32,353 bases of DNA from Candidatus Bathyarchaeota archaeon (GTDB taxonomy: Archaea > Thermoproteota > Bathyarchaeia > Bathyarchaeales > Bathycorpusculaceae). Below the pieces are notes generated by a model that did not search any database, was not told the origin of the DNA, and saw only the letters and a program-made list of their open reading frames with translations. The DNA lies in contig JALHSQ010000131.1 in the NCBI GenBank assembly GCA_022865885.1, forward strand, positions 1-32,353, in the 5' to 3' direction. Positions 23,518 to 31,194 of the stretch are shown here, piece after piece; position 1 is the stretch's first letter, and every line of letters starts with the position of its first letter. The position numbers and the translations under genes were made by a program.

Positions 23518-23798
23518 TTCTCCTCTTCTTGTTTTTCAACAACGAAAATGGCAAAATCTGGGCAAACCACCGTGCAGAAATGGCAAAGGATACACTGATC
23601 TTCATGCACAATCTTTGGCGGTCGCACGCCTCTTGCGTTTATTTCTTCAGATTCCTCCAGAACCTTCTTCGGACAGTATTCTATGCAGTATCCGCATCCT
23701 TTGCATTGATCTTTGATGAGATGAATCTCAGCCCTTGGATGTTTCACATCTTTGTTATCGAGTGCTGCATGTTTGATTCTTTCAGGTATGTTAATCAC
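23505..23798 (-). CDS. korD: 2-oxoacid:ferredoxin oxidoreductase, delta subunit (2[4Fe-4S] ferredoxin)
   Basis: 97 residues with two complete cluster motifs: C32-x2-C35-x2-C38-x3-C42 (CKGCGYCIEYCP) and C69-x2-C72-x2-C75-x3-C79 (CILCHFCTVVCP). It passes electrons from the TPP centre to ferredoxin or to the co-encoded Hdr-like partner. The start lies 8 bp inside the end of the HdrA gene, and its end overlaps korA, so it sits exactly at the junction between the Hdr part and the Kor part of the operon. Confidence 0.92.
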   Translation of the reverse strand: MINIPERIKHAALDNKDVKHPRAEIHLIKDQCKGCGYCIEYCPKKVLEESEEINARGVRPPKIVHEDQCILCHFCTVVCPDFAIFVVEKQEEEKCKT

Positions 23799-26229
23799 CG
23801 CTCAAAGCTTTTTCAAAAACCTTTCTCGATTTCTCCACTTCTTCAGACGTAGCTCTCTCGACTATTGCCTTCATTTCTCGAACTTTCGAAGCAAACCTCT
23901 CGCCCTCTGCCGCTGAAACCCAAAGCAATTGAAGCCTTTCCTTGTTAAGACCGCTCTGCTCCATTTTCTTCCATAAACGTTCAACCCGCTTCTGCGTCTG
24001 ATAGTTGGCATTTATGTAGTGGCAGTCTCCCAAGTGGCAACCAGTCACCATAACGGCCGCAGCACCCCTTGCAAATGTTCTCTCGACGAATTTCTGTGAT
24101 ACACGACCAGAACACATGGTACGTATAATACGGACGTTCGGTGGATATTGCATCCTACTGACACCAGCGAAATCTGCGCCGGCATATGAACACCAGTTAC
24201 AGCAAAACGCAACAACCTTCTTGTGCGCATCATGTTCTGTGACAGCGTCTATTTGCGCATTGATCTGTTCATCAGTAAAGTGGCTTTGAGTGAGGGCACC
24301 GAATGGACATTCTGCCGAACATGTACCACATCCACCGCAAGCTGCCTCTATTATTGTGATCTGCTTCTTTTCCTTGTTCAAGGTGATGGCGTTATATGGG
24401 CAGACTTTCGTGCAAAGTCCACAGGCCGTACATTTCTCCGGATAGACGATGGGTGTGATTGCTTCAACTGTCACTTTTCCCTTAGCCATCAGAATGCCTG
24501 CGCGAGCTGCTGCAGCACTGGCCTGCGTTACACTATCCTTTATGTCCTTTGGGGATTCAGCGCAACCGGCGAAAAACACTCCACCCGTAGCAGCGTCTAC
24601 AGGCCTAAGCTTCGGATGGGCTTCCAAGAAGAATCCGTCTTGATTTCTAGACAGTGTCAATAGGCGTTGTATTGTTTCGCTGTCTTTTCTGGCCTCTAGA
24701 CCAACGGACAGTATAGCCATACCGACGTTTATCTTGTACAGCTCCTTCTGCAAGGTGTTTTCGCCCATTAACCAGAGATTGCGTGTTCTCTTGTCCTCTT
24801 TTATCTCAGCTGGAAGCCCTCGGATGAATTTGACGCCTGCCTTTCTTGCACGGTTGTACAGGTCCTCGAAACCTTTGCCGTAAGCTCGTATGTCTACATA
24901 GAAAACGTAAATCTCAGTGTCAGGCCAATGCTCCTTGATCAGCAAACTATCTTTGATTGTATTCATGCAACAGACGTTGCTGCAGTAGAGCCTGCCGTTC
25001 CTGTCAGATCTTGAACCGACGCATTGTACGAAGGCAACGCTCTTCGGGATCTCTTTGTCACTGGGTCTTATTAGGTGTCCTCCTGAGGGTCCGCCGGCGT
25101 TAATCAGTCGTTCGAATTCAAGCGACGTTATCACGTTTGGGAGCTTTCCGTATCCATAATGGGGCAGTGTTGAGGGATCGAACACGTCAGCGCCCGTGGC
25201 CACGATTATCGTGCCAACTTCTAAGTCAACAGGTTCTGGTTTCATCTCATATTTTACTGCCTGTCTTTCGCAAGCTTTAACACATTTATCGCAAACAATA
25301 ACGCCTTCTTTATTGAGACACAGGTCCATGTCAATCAGGTACGTCGCGGGAACAGCCTGCGCGAATGGTGTGTAAATAGCGTGCCTTGTCGCTAAGCCCA
25401 CGTCGAACTCGCTTGGGGCGATTATCGGACAGACTTTGACGCATTCGCCGCACGCCGAGCAATCCTTCGTGACGTACCGTGGCTTCCTAGTCACCTTCAC
25501 ATGAAAGTTCCCGATGTATCCTTTGACTTCCGCGACCTCACTGTTCGTTAACAATTCGATTCTAGGATGATGACCTGCATCGGACATTTTGGGGGCGAGA
25601 ATGCAGATGGAGCAATCCATTGTTGGAAAGGTTTTGTCTATTCTCGCCATCATTCCTCCAATGCTAGGTTGCTTCTCAACAAGATACACAGTGTATCCCG
25701 TGTCAGCAAGGTCAAGAGCCGCCTGAATGCCGGCAACCCCTCCTCCTATGACAAGGGCTTTTCTGTTTATTGGTACTTCAACTTCCTCGGCCGGCTGAAG
25801 CAACACAGCTTTGGCCACAGCCATTTTAACAAGATCTTTAGCCTTTTCCGTTGCTGCTTCGTGATCGTATAAGTGAACCCAGCTACAGTGTTCACGGATG
25901 TTTGCCATCTCGAAAAGATACTTGTTCAGCCCTCCGTCTTCGCATGTCTTTCTGAACGTGGGCTCATGGAGACGAGGCGAACATGATGCAACTACGACTC
26001 GATTGAGCCTATGCTCCTTAATGTCCTTCTTTATTCCCTCTTGTCCCTGATCTGAGCAGGTGTATCGGTTGTCTTGAGCTAGGACAACATGGGGAAGAGT
26101 TGCGGCGAATTTGGCGACTTCTTCGCAGTTCACTGACCCCGCTATGTTTAAGCCGCAGTGACAAACATAGACGCCTACACGGGCTTCTTCCATGTTCTGC
26201 TTAGCTTCAGGTTCTTTCTTTTCCGTCAT
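23791..26229 (-). CDS. hdrA: HdrA-type FAD/iron-sulfur protein fused to MvhD-like domain
   Basis: Core of heterodisulfide-reductase-type bifurcating complexes. In order: N-terminal Cys-containing domain (VGVYVCHCGLNIAG, 18-31), FAD-binding Rossmann motif VIGGGVAGIQAAL (160-172), cluster motifs CSACGECVKVCP (257-268) and CDKCVKACER (313-322), a CGSR region, and two ferredoxin motifs CTACGLCTKVCP (600-611) and CGGCGTCSAECP (631-642). An MvhD-like domain (about 670-790; CCNWCSYAGADFAG, CSGR, GCHLGDCHY) is fused at the C-terminus. MvhD normally links HdrA to a hydrogenase or formate dehydrogenase, but none is encoded here. Length 812 fits HdrA plus MvhD. Its ATG overlaps the upstream gene's stop. 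Confidence 0.92.
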   Translation of the reverse strand: MTEKKEPEAKQNMEEARVGVYVCHCGLNIAGSVNCEEVAKFAATLPHVVLAQDNRYTCSDQGQEGIKKDIKEHRLNRVVVASCSPRLHEPTFRKTCEDGGLNKYLFEMANIREHCSWVHLYDHEAATEKAKDLVKMAVAKAVLLQPAEEVEVPINRKALVIGGGVAGIQAALDLADTGYTVYLVEKQPSIGGMMARIDKTFPTMDCSICILAPKMSDAGHHPRIELLTNSEVAEVKGYIGNFHVKVTRKPRYVTKDCSACGECVKVCPIIAPSEFDVGLATRHAIYTPFAQAVPATYLIDMDLCLNKEGVIVCDKCVKACERQAVKYEMKPEPVDLEVGTIIVATGADVFDPSTLPHYGYGKLPNVITSLEFERLINAGGPSGGHLIRPSDKEIPKSVAFVQCVGSRSDRNGRLYCSNVCCMNTIKDSLLIKEHWPDTEIYVFYVDIRAYGKGFEDLYNRARKAGVKFIRGLPAEIKEDKRTRNLWLMGENTLQKELYKINVGMAILSVGLEARKDSETIQRLLTLSRNQDGFFLEAHPKLRPVDAATGGVFFAGCAESPKDIKDSVTQASAAAARAGILMAKGKVTVEAITPIVYPEKCTACGLCTKVCPYNAITLNKEKKQITIIEAACGGCGTCSAECPFGALTQSHFTDEQINAQIDAVTEHDAHKKVVAFCCNWCSYAGADFAGVSRMQYPPNVRIIRTMCSGRVSQKFVERTFARGAAAVMVTGCHLGDCHYINANYQTQKRVERLWKKMEQSGLNKERLQLLWVSAAEGERFASKVREMKAIVERATSEEVEKSRKVFEKALSGD

Positions 26230-27668
26230 TACGTCATCCTCTTAGCCTTCAGATAGCTTTCAATTGACTCTGCTGCGTGTTTTCCAGCTTGTACTGCCTC
26301 GATGACTGTTGCAGGTCCTGTTACGTCGTCTCCGCCTGCAAAAACCCCTTGAAGACTGGTTTCCATTGTTATGGGGTCAACCCAGATTGTGCCATTCTCG
26401 TTCAGCTCGATTTCCTTTGGTAAGAAACTCAGGTTTGGAGTTTCACCGATAGCAAGGATCACCATATCTGTTTCTTGCTTGAATTCTGAACCGGTTATTG
26501 GGATTGCTTTCCTTCTTCCGCTCTCATCTGGTTCACCCAAGTCCATTCGGACGCACTCGATGGCAGCAACTGCTCCTTTCTCTCCAACAATCTTTTTGGG
26601 TGAAACGAGAAACTCTATTTTGATCCCTTTGTCTTCCGCTTCTTTGACTTCCCATGGAATTGCAGGCATTTCCTCTCTTGATCTGCGATACAACACTGTG
26701 GCTTGCTTTGCCCCACATTCTAGAGCGGCTTGTGCAACGTCCATTGCCACATTTCCGCCGCCAATCACTGCGACGTTCTTTCCAACCTCAATAGGTTCGC
26801 CAGAATTAACGGTCCATAGAAATTCAAGGGCATTAACGACACCCTTCAGTTCTACACCCGCTATTTTCAATTTTTGGCTTTCGTGAGCACCAACGCCAAC
26901 AAAAATAGCCTTATACCCGTCTCTCCACAGATTACTGAAGGCCAAGTCTCGCCCGATTGTCATGCCTGTTTTGATTTCTACGCCGAAGTCTTCCATGAGT
27001 TGGATTTCTTTTCTTAATACTTGCTTTGACATGCGGGAATCGGGGATACACTTTCTCAGCATACCGCCAGCTTCCGGGAGTGCTTCAAAAACTACGACAT
27101 CGAAGCCTCTCCGACTTAGTTCGTATGCAACTGTGAGCCCGGCTGGCCCAGAACCAATGATTGCCACTTTTTCTTCGAACACTTCTTGCGCTCTTTTCGC
27201 TTTTTCTTTTTTCAAATGCTCTTTGTAGAACTGCTCGATTTTGTCAAGAGCATTCTTCTTGTCTAACCCAGCGCGTTCTGGGTGAAAACAGACAGATGTC
27301 GTTATTAGCGGGAGAGGGATGTTTTCTGCGATTTTTCGGAGAGCTCTTTCGATTGATTGGGTGTTTCCATGTTGCGCTGCTATTTTTCGCAGTGTGAGGA
27401 ATATTTCTGGCAATGCTAGGGCTTGATTACACCGTCTCTGACAGCGGTAACACCAAGCGCAGAACCACAGTTCGTCCAGTGTCAAAACGTTTTCGGGATT
27501 GAGCAGGATCTTTTCGAGCAGTCCTCTTGGGTTGTAGTTTTCTCCCAGAAGGTCCACAATGGGGCAGCTACCTGTACAGATACCGCATTCATAGCAGTAC
27601 TGGAGTTTCTCAACGTCGAGAAGCTTTTCAAGAACGTCCTTGGAGACAATGGTTCTTGCGGTTGCCAA
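26229..27668 (-). CDS. HdrC-like iron-sulfur domain fused to GltD/NfnB-type NAD(P)H oxidoreductase
   Basis: Residues 20-85 have two HdrC-like [4Fe-4S] motifs: CYECGICTGSCP (25-36) and CAWCYRCQRRC (70-80). From about 165 the protein is a glutamate-synthase small subunit-like flavoprotein: FAD motif IIGSGPAGLTVAY (170-182), GGMLRKCIPD, the NAD(P) motif VIGGGNVAMDVA (301-312), and the terminal FAGGDDVTGP (443-452). It would exchange electrons between NAD(P)H and the HdrA partner encoded next to it. The start is a TTG with GGGAGGA 9 nt upstream, and it is the first gene of the six-gene operon. No large GltB subunit is present, arguing against glutamate synthesis. Confidence 0.88.
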   Translation of the reverse strand: MATARTIVSKDVLEKLLDVEKLQYCYECGICTGSCPIVDLLGENYNPRGLLEKILLNPENVLTLDELWFCAWCYRCQRRCNQALALPEIFLTLRKIAAQHGNTQSIERALRKIAENIPLPLITTSVCFHPERAGLDKKNALDKIEQFYKEHLKKEKAKRAQEVFEEKVAIIGSGPAGLTVAYELSRRGFDVVVFEALPEAGGMLRKCIPDSRMSKQVLRKEIQLMEDFGVEIKTGMTIGRDLAFSNLWRDGYKAIFVGVGAHESQKLKIAGVELKGVVNALEFLWTVNSGEPIEVGKNVAVIGGGNVAMDVAQAALECGAKQATVLYRRSREEMPAIPWEVKEAEDKGIKIEFLVSPKKIVGEKGAVAAIECVRMDLGEPDESGRRKAIPITGSEFKQETDMVILAIGETPNLSFLPKEIELNENGTIWVDPITMETSLQGVFAGGDDVTGPATVIEAVQAGKHAAESIESYLKAKRMT

Positions 27669-28012
27669 GATTCAGAGTCCTCCCGAGTATTGGGGTTTCT
27701 CATAGATATAAAAGTTTACAAACGTAAAGGTCAGAGGTCAACGTTTTTTCACGTGCACTCGAACAGCCCCATAGCGTTCATGGATAGATGGCGCTGTGAT
27801 ACCCTTATCTGACTTCTACACGTTCTGAATGGATGCTACGCCACGAAAGAGGCTGCACACGGTACTCAGTATTGGTGTGTTTCCGAGGTTCTTTCGGCTC
27901 TTTCAATCCACAAGAAGCATTGACGCTGATTGTTAGCCTGTGTGGAAGACCCTATGAGCGTCTTCAATGCGAGTGGAAAAATAGTGAGGTCAATTATGGC
28001 GTTTTTGGAACG
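27669..28012. other. 344-bp spacer between the two minus-strand operons
   Basis: It carries the Hdr-Kor promoter at its left end. The remaining ~290 bp show only low-quality frames. No RNA gene or repeat is supported. Confidence 0.45.
27678..27714 (-). promoter_or_regulatory. Promoter and RBS of the Hdr-Kor operon
   Basis: On the minus strand CTTTTATATC (27705-27714) is a strong TATA box predicting transcription start near 27683, and GGGAGGA (27678-27684) is a strong ribosome-binding site that supports the TTG start at 27668. Confidence 0.6.
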
Positions 28013-28384
28013 CTAACACTTCTTTTCGTCTTGACTAGCCACACAGAAGAGTATTTCCCTTAGCCTGCGTTTCGATAGTTCATCGCCTTTCACTACTAAT
28101 GCTACGAATTCTTCAGCAGTACAAGCGATTTCATATTTCCTCACGATAAAAGCTCCTATGAGGCCTACCATGCATTCGGCAGCGGCGCCAAAAACCTCCT
28201 CAAGTCCTTTGAAGAATTCCTTTGGGTCGTCTGTGAAAACTTCGTAAGGATCTTTACCGAACTTCTTTTTCAAGTGGTAAACTATTACAGTGTTGCACGG
28301 TGAACCAAGGCTTGCTGTTGTTGCCTCTTCAAAGACTTTCCCCGCAGCCTCATGCAACAGGGTTTCCTTGTTTTCTAGTGGCAT
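28013..28384 (-). CDS. Conserved-looking hypothetical protein (123 aa), last gene of the pilus operon
   Basis: I do not recognise the family with confidence. It is a soluble, mostly helical protein: an N-terminal helix (ETLLHEAAGKVFEEATTA), a central segment LKKKFGKDPYEVFTDDPKEF, then a helix FKGLEEVFGAAAECMVGLIG and a charged C-terminus. The layout recalls small archaeal signal-output domains, but that is a guess. GGAGGG lies 7 nt before the ATG at 28384. It follows the TackOD1-like gene by 31 bp on the same strand, so it is probably cotranscribed with the pilus genes and may help regulate them. Confidence 0.6.
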   Translation of the reverse strand: MPLENKETLLHEAAGKVFEEATTASLGSPCNTVIVYHLKKKFGKDPYEVFTDDPKEFFKGLEEVFGAAAECMVGLIGAFIVRKYEIACTAEEFVALVVKGDELSKRRLREILFCVASQDEKKC

Positions 28385-28415
28385 TCATTTTCCCTCCATT
28401 TGCGGTTAAGCAGCG

Positions 28416-29426
28416 TTAACCTCCTCCTGGGATTGCGGTCTTCCTCATCTTGTCTTTTGGATTCAAAGACGCTAGGAAACTCTGAAAGCCGTCAGGGAGG
28501 TTTTGGCCGATAGGGGTTTTGAAGACAACTATACCGAAGACTTTTCCAAGGCTGGCTAATGCGTCAAGGTTTGACAAGTCTATCATTATTGCCTCCGTGG
28601 GACTTACGTCAACCTTTTTGGCTAGCAAAGCTATTATGTCATTCTTGTCTCCGGTTGTTGAAATGTCGATGACTAAGCGGACCGCGTTTTTCTCTGCGAG
28701 AACATCGAACGGGCATTGAACTCCTGAAGATCCAGTTATTTTGGCTTGTAATTGAACCTTGAAACCATTATCAACTAGTGCTTTCTTGACGTTCTTGAGG
28801 ATTGGCAGTTCTTTCTGGAAATCTTTTAGGGTTTCGTCAGCTATTTTGTAGGAGAAGATCCTGATGTATTTTGCTTCTTGATATGAGGAAGTCGTTCCGC
28901 AGTTTTGGCATATGTGTAAAACGTCAGGTTTGTCAAAACGGTGACCACATTTCTCGCATTGGAAGAAGTTGCCGATCACACGGTAATCTACGCTCTTGTT
29001 TGTGAGTATAGTGTTGCAACGCGGGCAAGTGAGTAAGGAACCCTTCGTGAAGCTTGCTCTGGCCCCTATGTCTCCGCATTTTGTGTGTTCAAGAAGCTCA
29101 GTGAACTCGACGTTTTGAGACATGCATTTAGGGCAAGCATATTTTGAGTGAACTTCTGGGGAACCACATTTTGGGCATGTTAGAGCCCGACCTATAGGTT
29201 CTGGTTTGAGTAAGCCTCTTTCCTCCAAGGTTCTAATAGTGTTCTTCGCATGTGCTGAATCAACGTTCCAGGCCTCTTCAGCCGTGACATAGCGGATTGC
29301 ATGTTTGTCTAACGTTGGCCTGAGTTCAGATATGCCTTTCTTAATCAGTGCTCGGAGAAGTTCCTGTAGTTCGTTATCGTCCGTCGTGCTTTCCTGCACT
29401 ACTATTGATTGTTGTTCCATTTTCAT
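28416..29426 (-). CDS. TackOD1-like multi-zinc-ribbon protein (336 aa)
   Basis: Residues 15-75 look like a winged helix (ISELRPTLDKHAIRYVTAEE, NTIRTLEERGLLKP). Residues 84-176 hold a series of zinc-binding pairs: CPKC (84-87), CPKC (98-101), CPRC (134-137), CEKC (157-160) and CQNC (173-176), plus C117. From 190 an alpha/beta domain follows, with VQCPFDVLAEKNAVRLVIDI resembling a nuclease-like fold without an obvious E-x-K. This matches the TackOD1-type output proteins of TACK archaea as I recall them. DNA- or RNA-binding regulation is inferred. Its GAGGAG ribosome-binding site overlaps the stop region of the TadC-like gene, so it belongs to the pilus operon. Confidence 0.7.
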   Translation of the reverse strand: MKMEQQSIVVQESTTDDNELQELLRALIKKGISELRPTLDKHAIRYVTAEEAWNVDSAHAKNTIRTLEERGLLKPEPIGRALTCPKCGSPEVHSKYACPKCMSQNVEFTELLEHTKCGDIGARASFTKGSLLTCPRCNTILTNKSVDYRVIGNFFQCEKCGHRFDKPDVLHICQNCGTTSSYQEAKYIRIFSYKIADETLKDFQKELPILKNVKKALVDNGFKVQLQAKITGSSGVQCPFDVLAEKNAVRLVIDISTTGDKNDIIALLAKKVDVSPTEAIMIDLSNLDALASLGKVFGIVVFKTPIGQNLPDGFQSFLASLNPKDKMRKTAIPGGG

Positions 29427-29434
29427 TTATCTCC

Positions 29435-30304
29435 TCATATGCCTGGAAAGTTGAAAAATGCAATTGTAACGATCATGAGAATTATCGAATGGCGAAGGCC
29501 TGCAGAGAGGGTTCTATCTACGATTTTTCCTGCCACCAGTCCTGCAAAGAGCGATTCTATAATCGAAGCCCAGAAGAGAAGTGAAGTATAGTAGTTGATG
29601 TCTAGAACTCCCGATAGTAGGCCAGAGTCTTTCGTCTTAGTGCCAACGGAAGCTGCATACAAAGGTCCGAGAAATTGGTGTAATATCACGAAAGCCATCG
29701 TTAGGAAAACCAGTGTAGTCAAGTATACGGTCATCATGTAAGGTTTCATATTGGTGTACTGCTCTTCCTTGTACTCTTCGAGGCTTGAGAAGAGGTCCAC
29801 ACTCGCATTGAGTACGTCTATCAATTTTCCTCCTGTTTGATGCGCCTCAATCAATATGGTGGAGAACCTGAGAGCGCTTGGTTGTTTGAGACGTCTGGCT
29901 ATAGACATGACTGACTCCTCGAAACTGGCTCCGAAATTGAACGTGGAAATCGCGTGCTCAAGCTCCTTCGAAATCGGCCCATAATTTCTCTGGGAAGCCT
30001 CCTCAAGAGCCCTTGGCAGCGTTACCCCGGACCGGACGGCTTCTGTGATATCCCGAAGAAGCCTCGGGATGTTCTTGTCCACCTGTCGTTCCCACCTATA
30101 GTTATTGAACTCGACAACGGCAGGGAAGCCGAGAGCTATCAGGAAACCAATGGCGATGGTGTTGTTCACTCTCTGACTGAGTGGAATGATGTACTGACCG
30201 TCCAATACGTAGAGACCAGTAACTATCGGAATGAGTATGACCAAGAAGCCAACTAGCCCCGAAACTGCCCAGACGATTATCCTTAGTTTCCTTTTGAAGT
30301 ACAT
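29435..30304 (-). CDS. tadC: TadC-like type II/IV pilus platform protein (T2SF domain)
   Basis: Inner-membrane platform protein of archaeal type IV-like pili. Two N-terminal helices (about 9-30 and 45-65) precede a cytoplasmic T2SF domain with RDITEAVRSGVTLPRALEEA and LRFSTILIEAHQTGGKLIDVL, followed by helices near 190-210, 235-255 and 265-287. Length 289 matches single-T2SF TadC-like proteins. It starts 2 nt after the TadB-like gene and should pair with it around the ATPase. Which of the two is B and which C is inferred from order. Confidence 0.8.
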   Translation of the reverse strand: MYFKRKLRIIVWAVSGLVGFLVILIPIVTGLYVLDGQYIIPLSQRVNNTIAIGFLIALGFPAVVEFNNYRWERQVDKNIPRLLRDITEAVRSGVTLPRALEEASQRNYGPISKELEHAISTFNFGASFEESVMSIARRLKQPSALRFSTILIEAHQTGGKLIDVLNASVDLFSSLEEYKEEQYTNMKPYMMTVYLTTLVFLTMAFVILHQFLGPLYAASVGTKTKDSGLLSGVLDINYYTSLLFWASIIESLFAGLVAGKIVDRTLSAGLRHSIILMIVTIAFFNFPGI

Positions 30305-30306
30305 CC

Positions 30307-31194
30307 TTAACCTTCCTCTGGCAGTATACCATTCAAGATGACAATGCTGACAGCACTGATCACAGGAATTCCGAAGAAAACCAGCAGATTCAGTTGCATG
30401 ACGGGCGATAGACCAAAGGCGACATTACCCATCACTGACAGAATCGTTATCATAACTATGAAAACAATAGGGCTTATTACAACTCCCGTAATGTAAATCT
30501 CCCCAAAAGACATCAATGAATTCAAAGTTTTCTTCAATTGCTCTCTCTTGGCATGTAGCAACCGCTGAGTCTCAAATGAGAAAAGACTTTTTAGATCAGC
30601 ACTGGTTCTAAGAGTGTTCATTATTCCAACAAGAAGCTTCGAGAAGATCTCGGAGGAACTATGAAGCATTACATCTTCAATCGAAGAGGCAATGTCCAAG
30701 CCAAGTACTCTGACGTTTGCTATGAGTCTAGAGGCAAGATCTCTGATTGGGGCATGTTGCTCTACTTGAGTTACCCTATCAAAGATTCTTTCTATTGAAA
30801 TACCTCCTGCTGACAAAACACCCATGTACCCAGTGGTGTAAACCAAGTTTGCATCTATTTCTCTCCTTCTTTGGCTGCTTCGGTAGAGAGGATATGCAAC
30901 GAACAATAATGGGATGACGAGTGCCACAATTGAGGAAAAGACGAAAACAGCAGCCAGCAAACCAAGCAGTGTCAATTGTAACAGGAAATAGTGTACCAAG
31001 CCCGCTACAGTAAACGTCAACACAAACGATATCGATGAAGCAAAGAACATGAGAGCCACGTATGATTCGTACGATCTGCAAAGCCCGCTTTGCATGTAGA
31101 CAGGTCGCAAGAAAGCAAAATGTGAAGCCATTCTGCCAAATAGTCTGTAGCTCAGAGTCGAGAAGAACAGGCTTTTCTCGGTTTTCTTCATCAA
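30307..31194 (-). CDS. tadB: TadB-like pilus platform protein (T2SF domain)
   Basis: 295-residue membrane protein: helices near 45-65 and 75-100, a cytoplasmic T2SF domain with GYMGVLSAGGISIERIFDRV and FSKLLVGIMNTLRTSADLKS, and C-terminal helices near 230-250 and 260-290. It would form a hetero-complex with the TadC-like protein that transmits ATPase motion to pilin assembly. The ATG overlaps the ATPase stop by 4 bp (ATGA), a coupling signature. Archaellum-type FlaJ is a single longer protein, so two separate ~290-residue proteins point to a Tad/Epd-like pilus. Confidence 0.8.
   Translation of the reverse strand: MMKKTEKSLFFSTLSYRLFGRMASHFAFLRPVYMQSGLCRSYESYVALMFFASSISFVLTFTVAGLVHYFLLQLTLLGLLAAVFVFSSIVALVIPLLFVAYPLYRSSQRRREIDANLVYTTGYMGVLSAGGISIERIFDRVTQVEQHAPIRDLASRLIANVRVLGLDIASSIEDVMLHSSSEIFSKLLVGIMNTLRTSADLKSLFSFETQRLLHAKREQLKKTLNSLMSFGEIYITGVVISPIVFIVMITILSVMGNVAFGLSPVMQLNLLVFFGIPVISAVSIVILNGILPEEG

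Noticed and set aside
26229-27668. Glutamate synthase small subunit
   Set aside because: The GltD-like fold is real, but the N-terminal clusters are HdrC-like, no large subunit is present, and it leads an Hdr-Kor operon; an NAD(P)H module for HdrA fits better.
27790-27830. TGTGATA and two CTGA boxes suggesting a C/D box guide RNA
   Set aside because: The C box departs from the RTGATGA consensus and no C'/D' arrangement or terminal stem is visible.
27833-28063. 76-aa plus-strand frame
   Set aside because: Overlaps the 28013-28384 gene on the other strand, has no ribosome-binding site, and has no protein-like pattern beyond one hydrophobic stretch.
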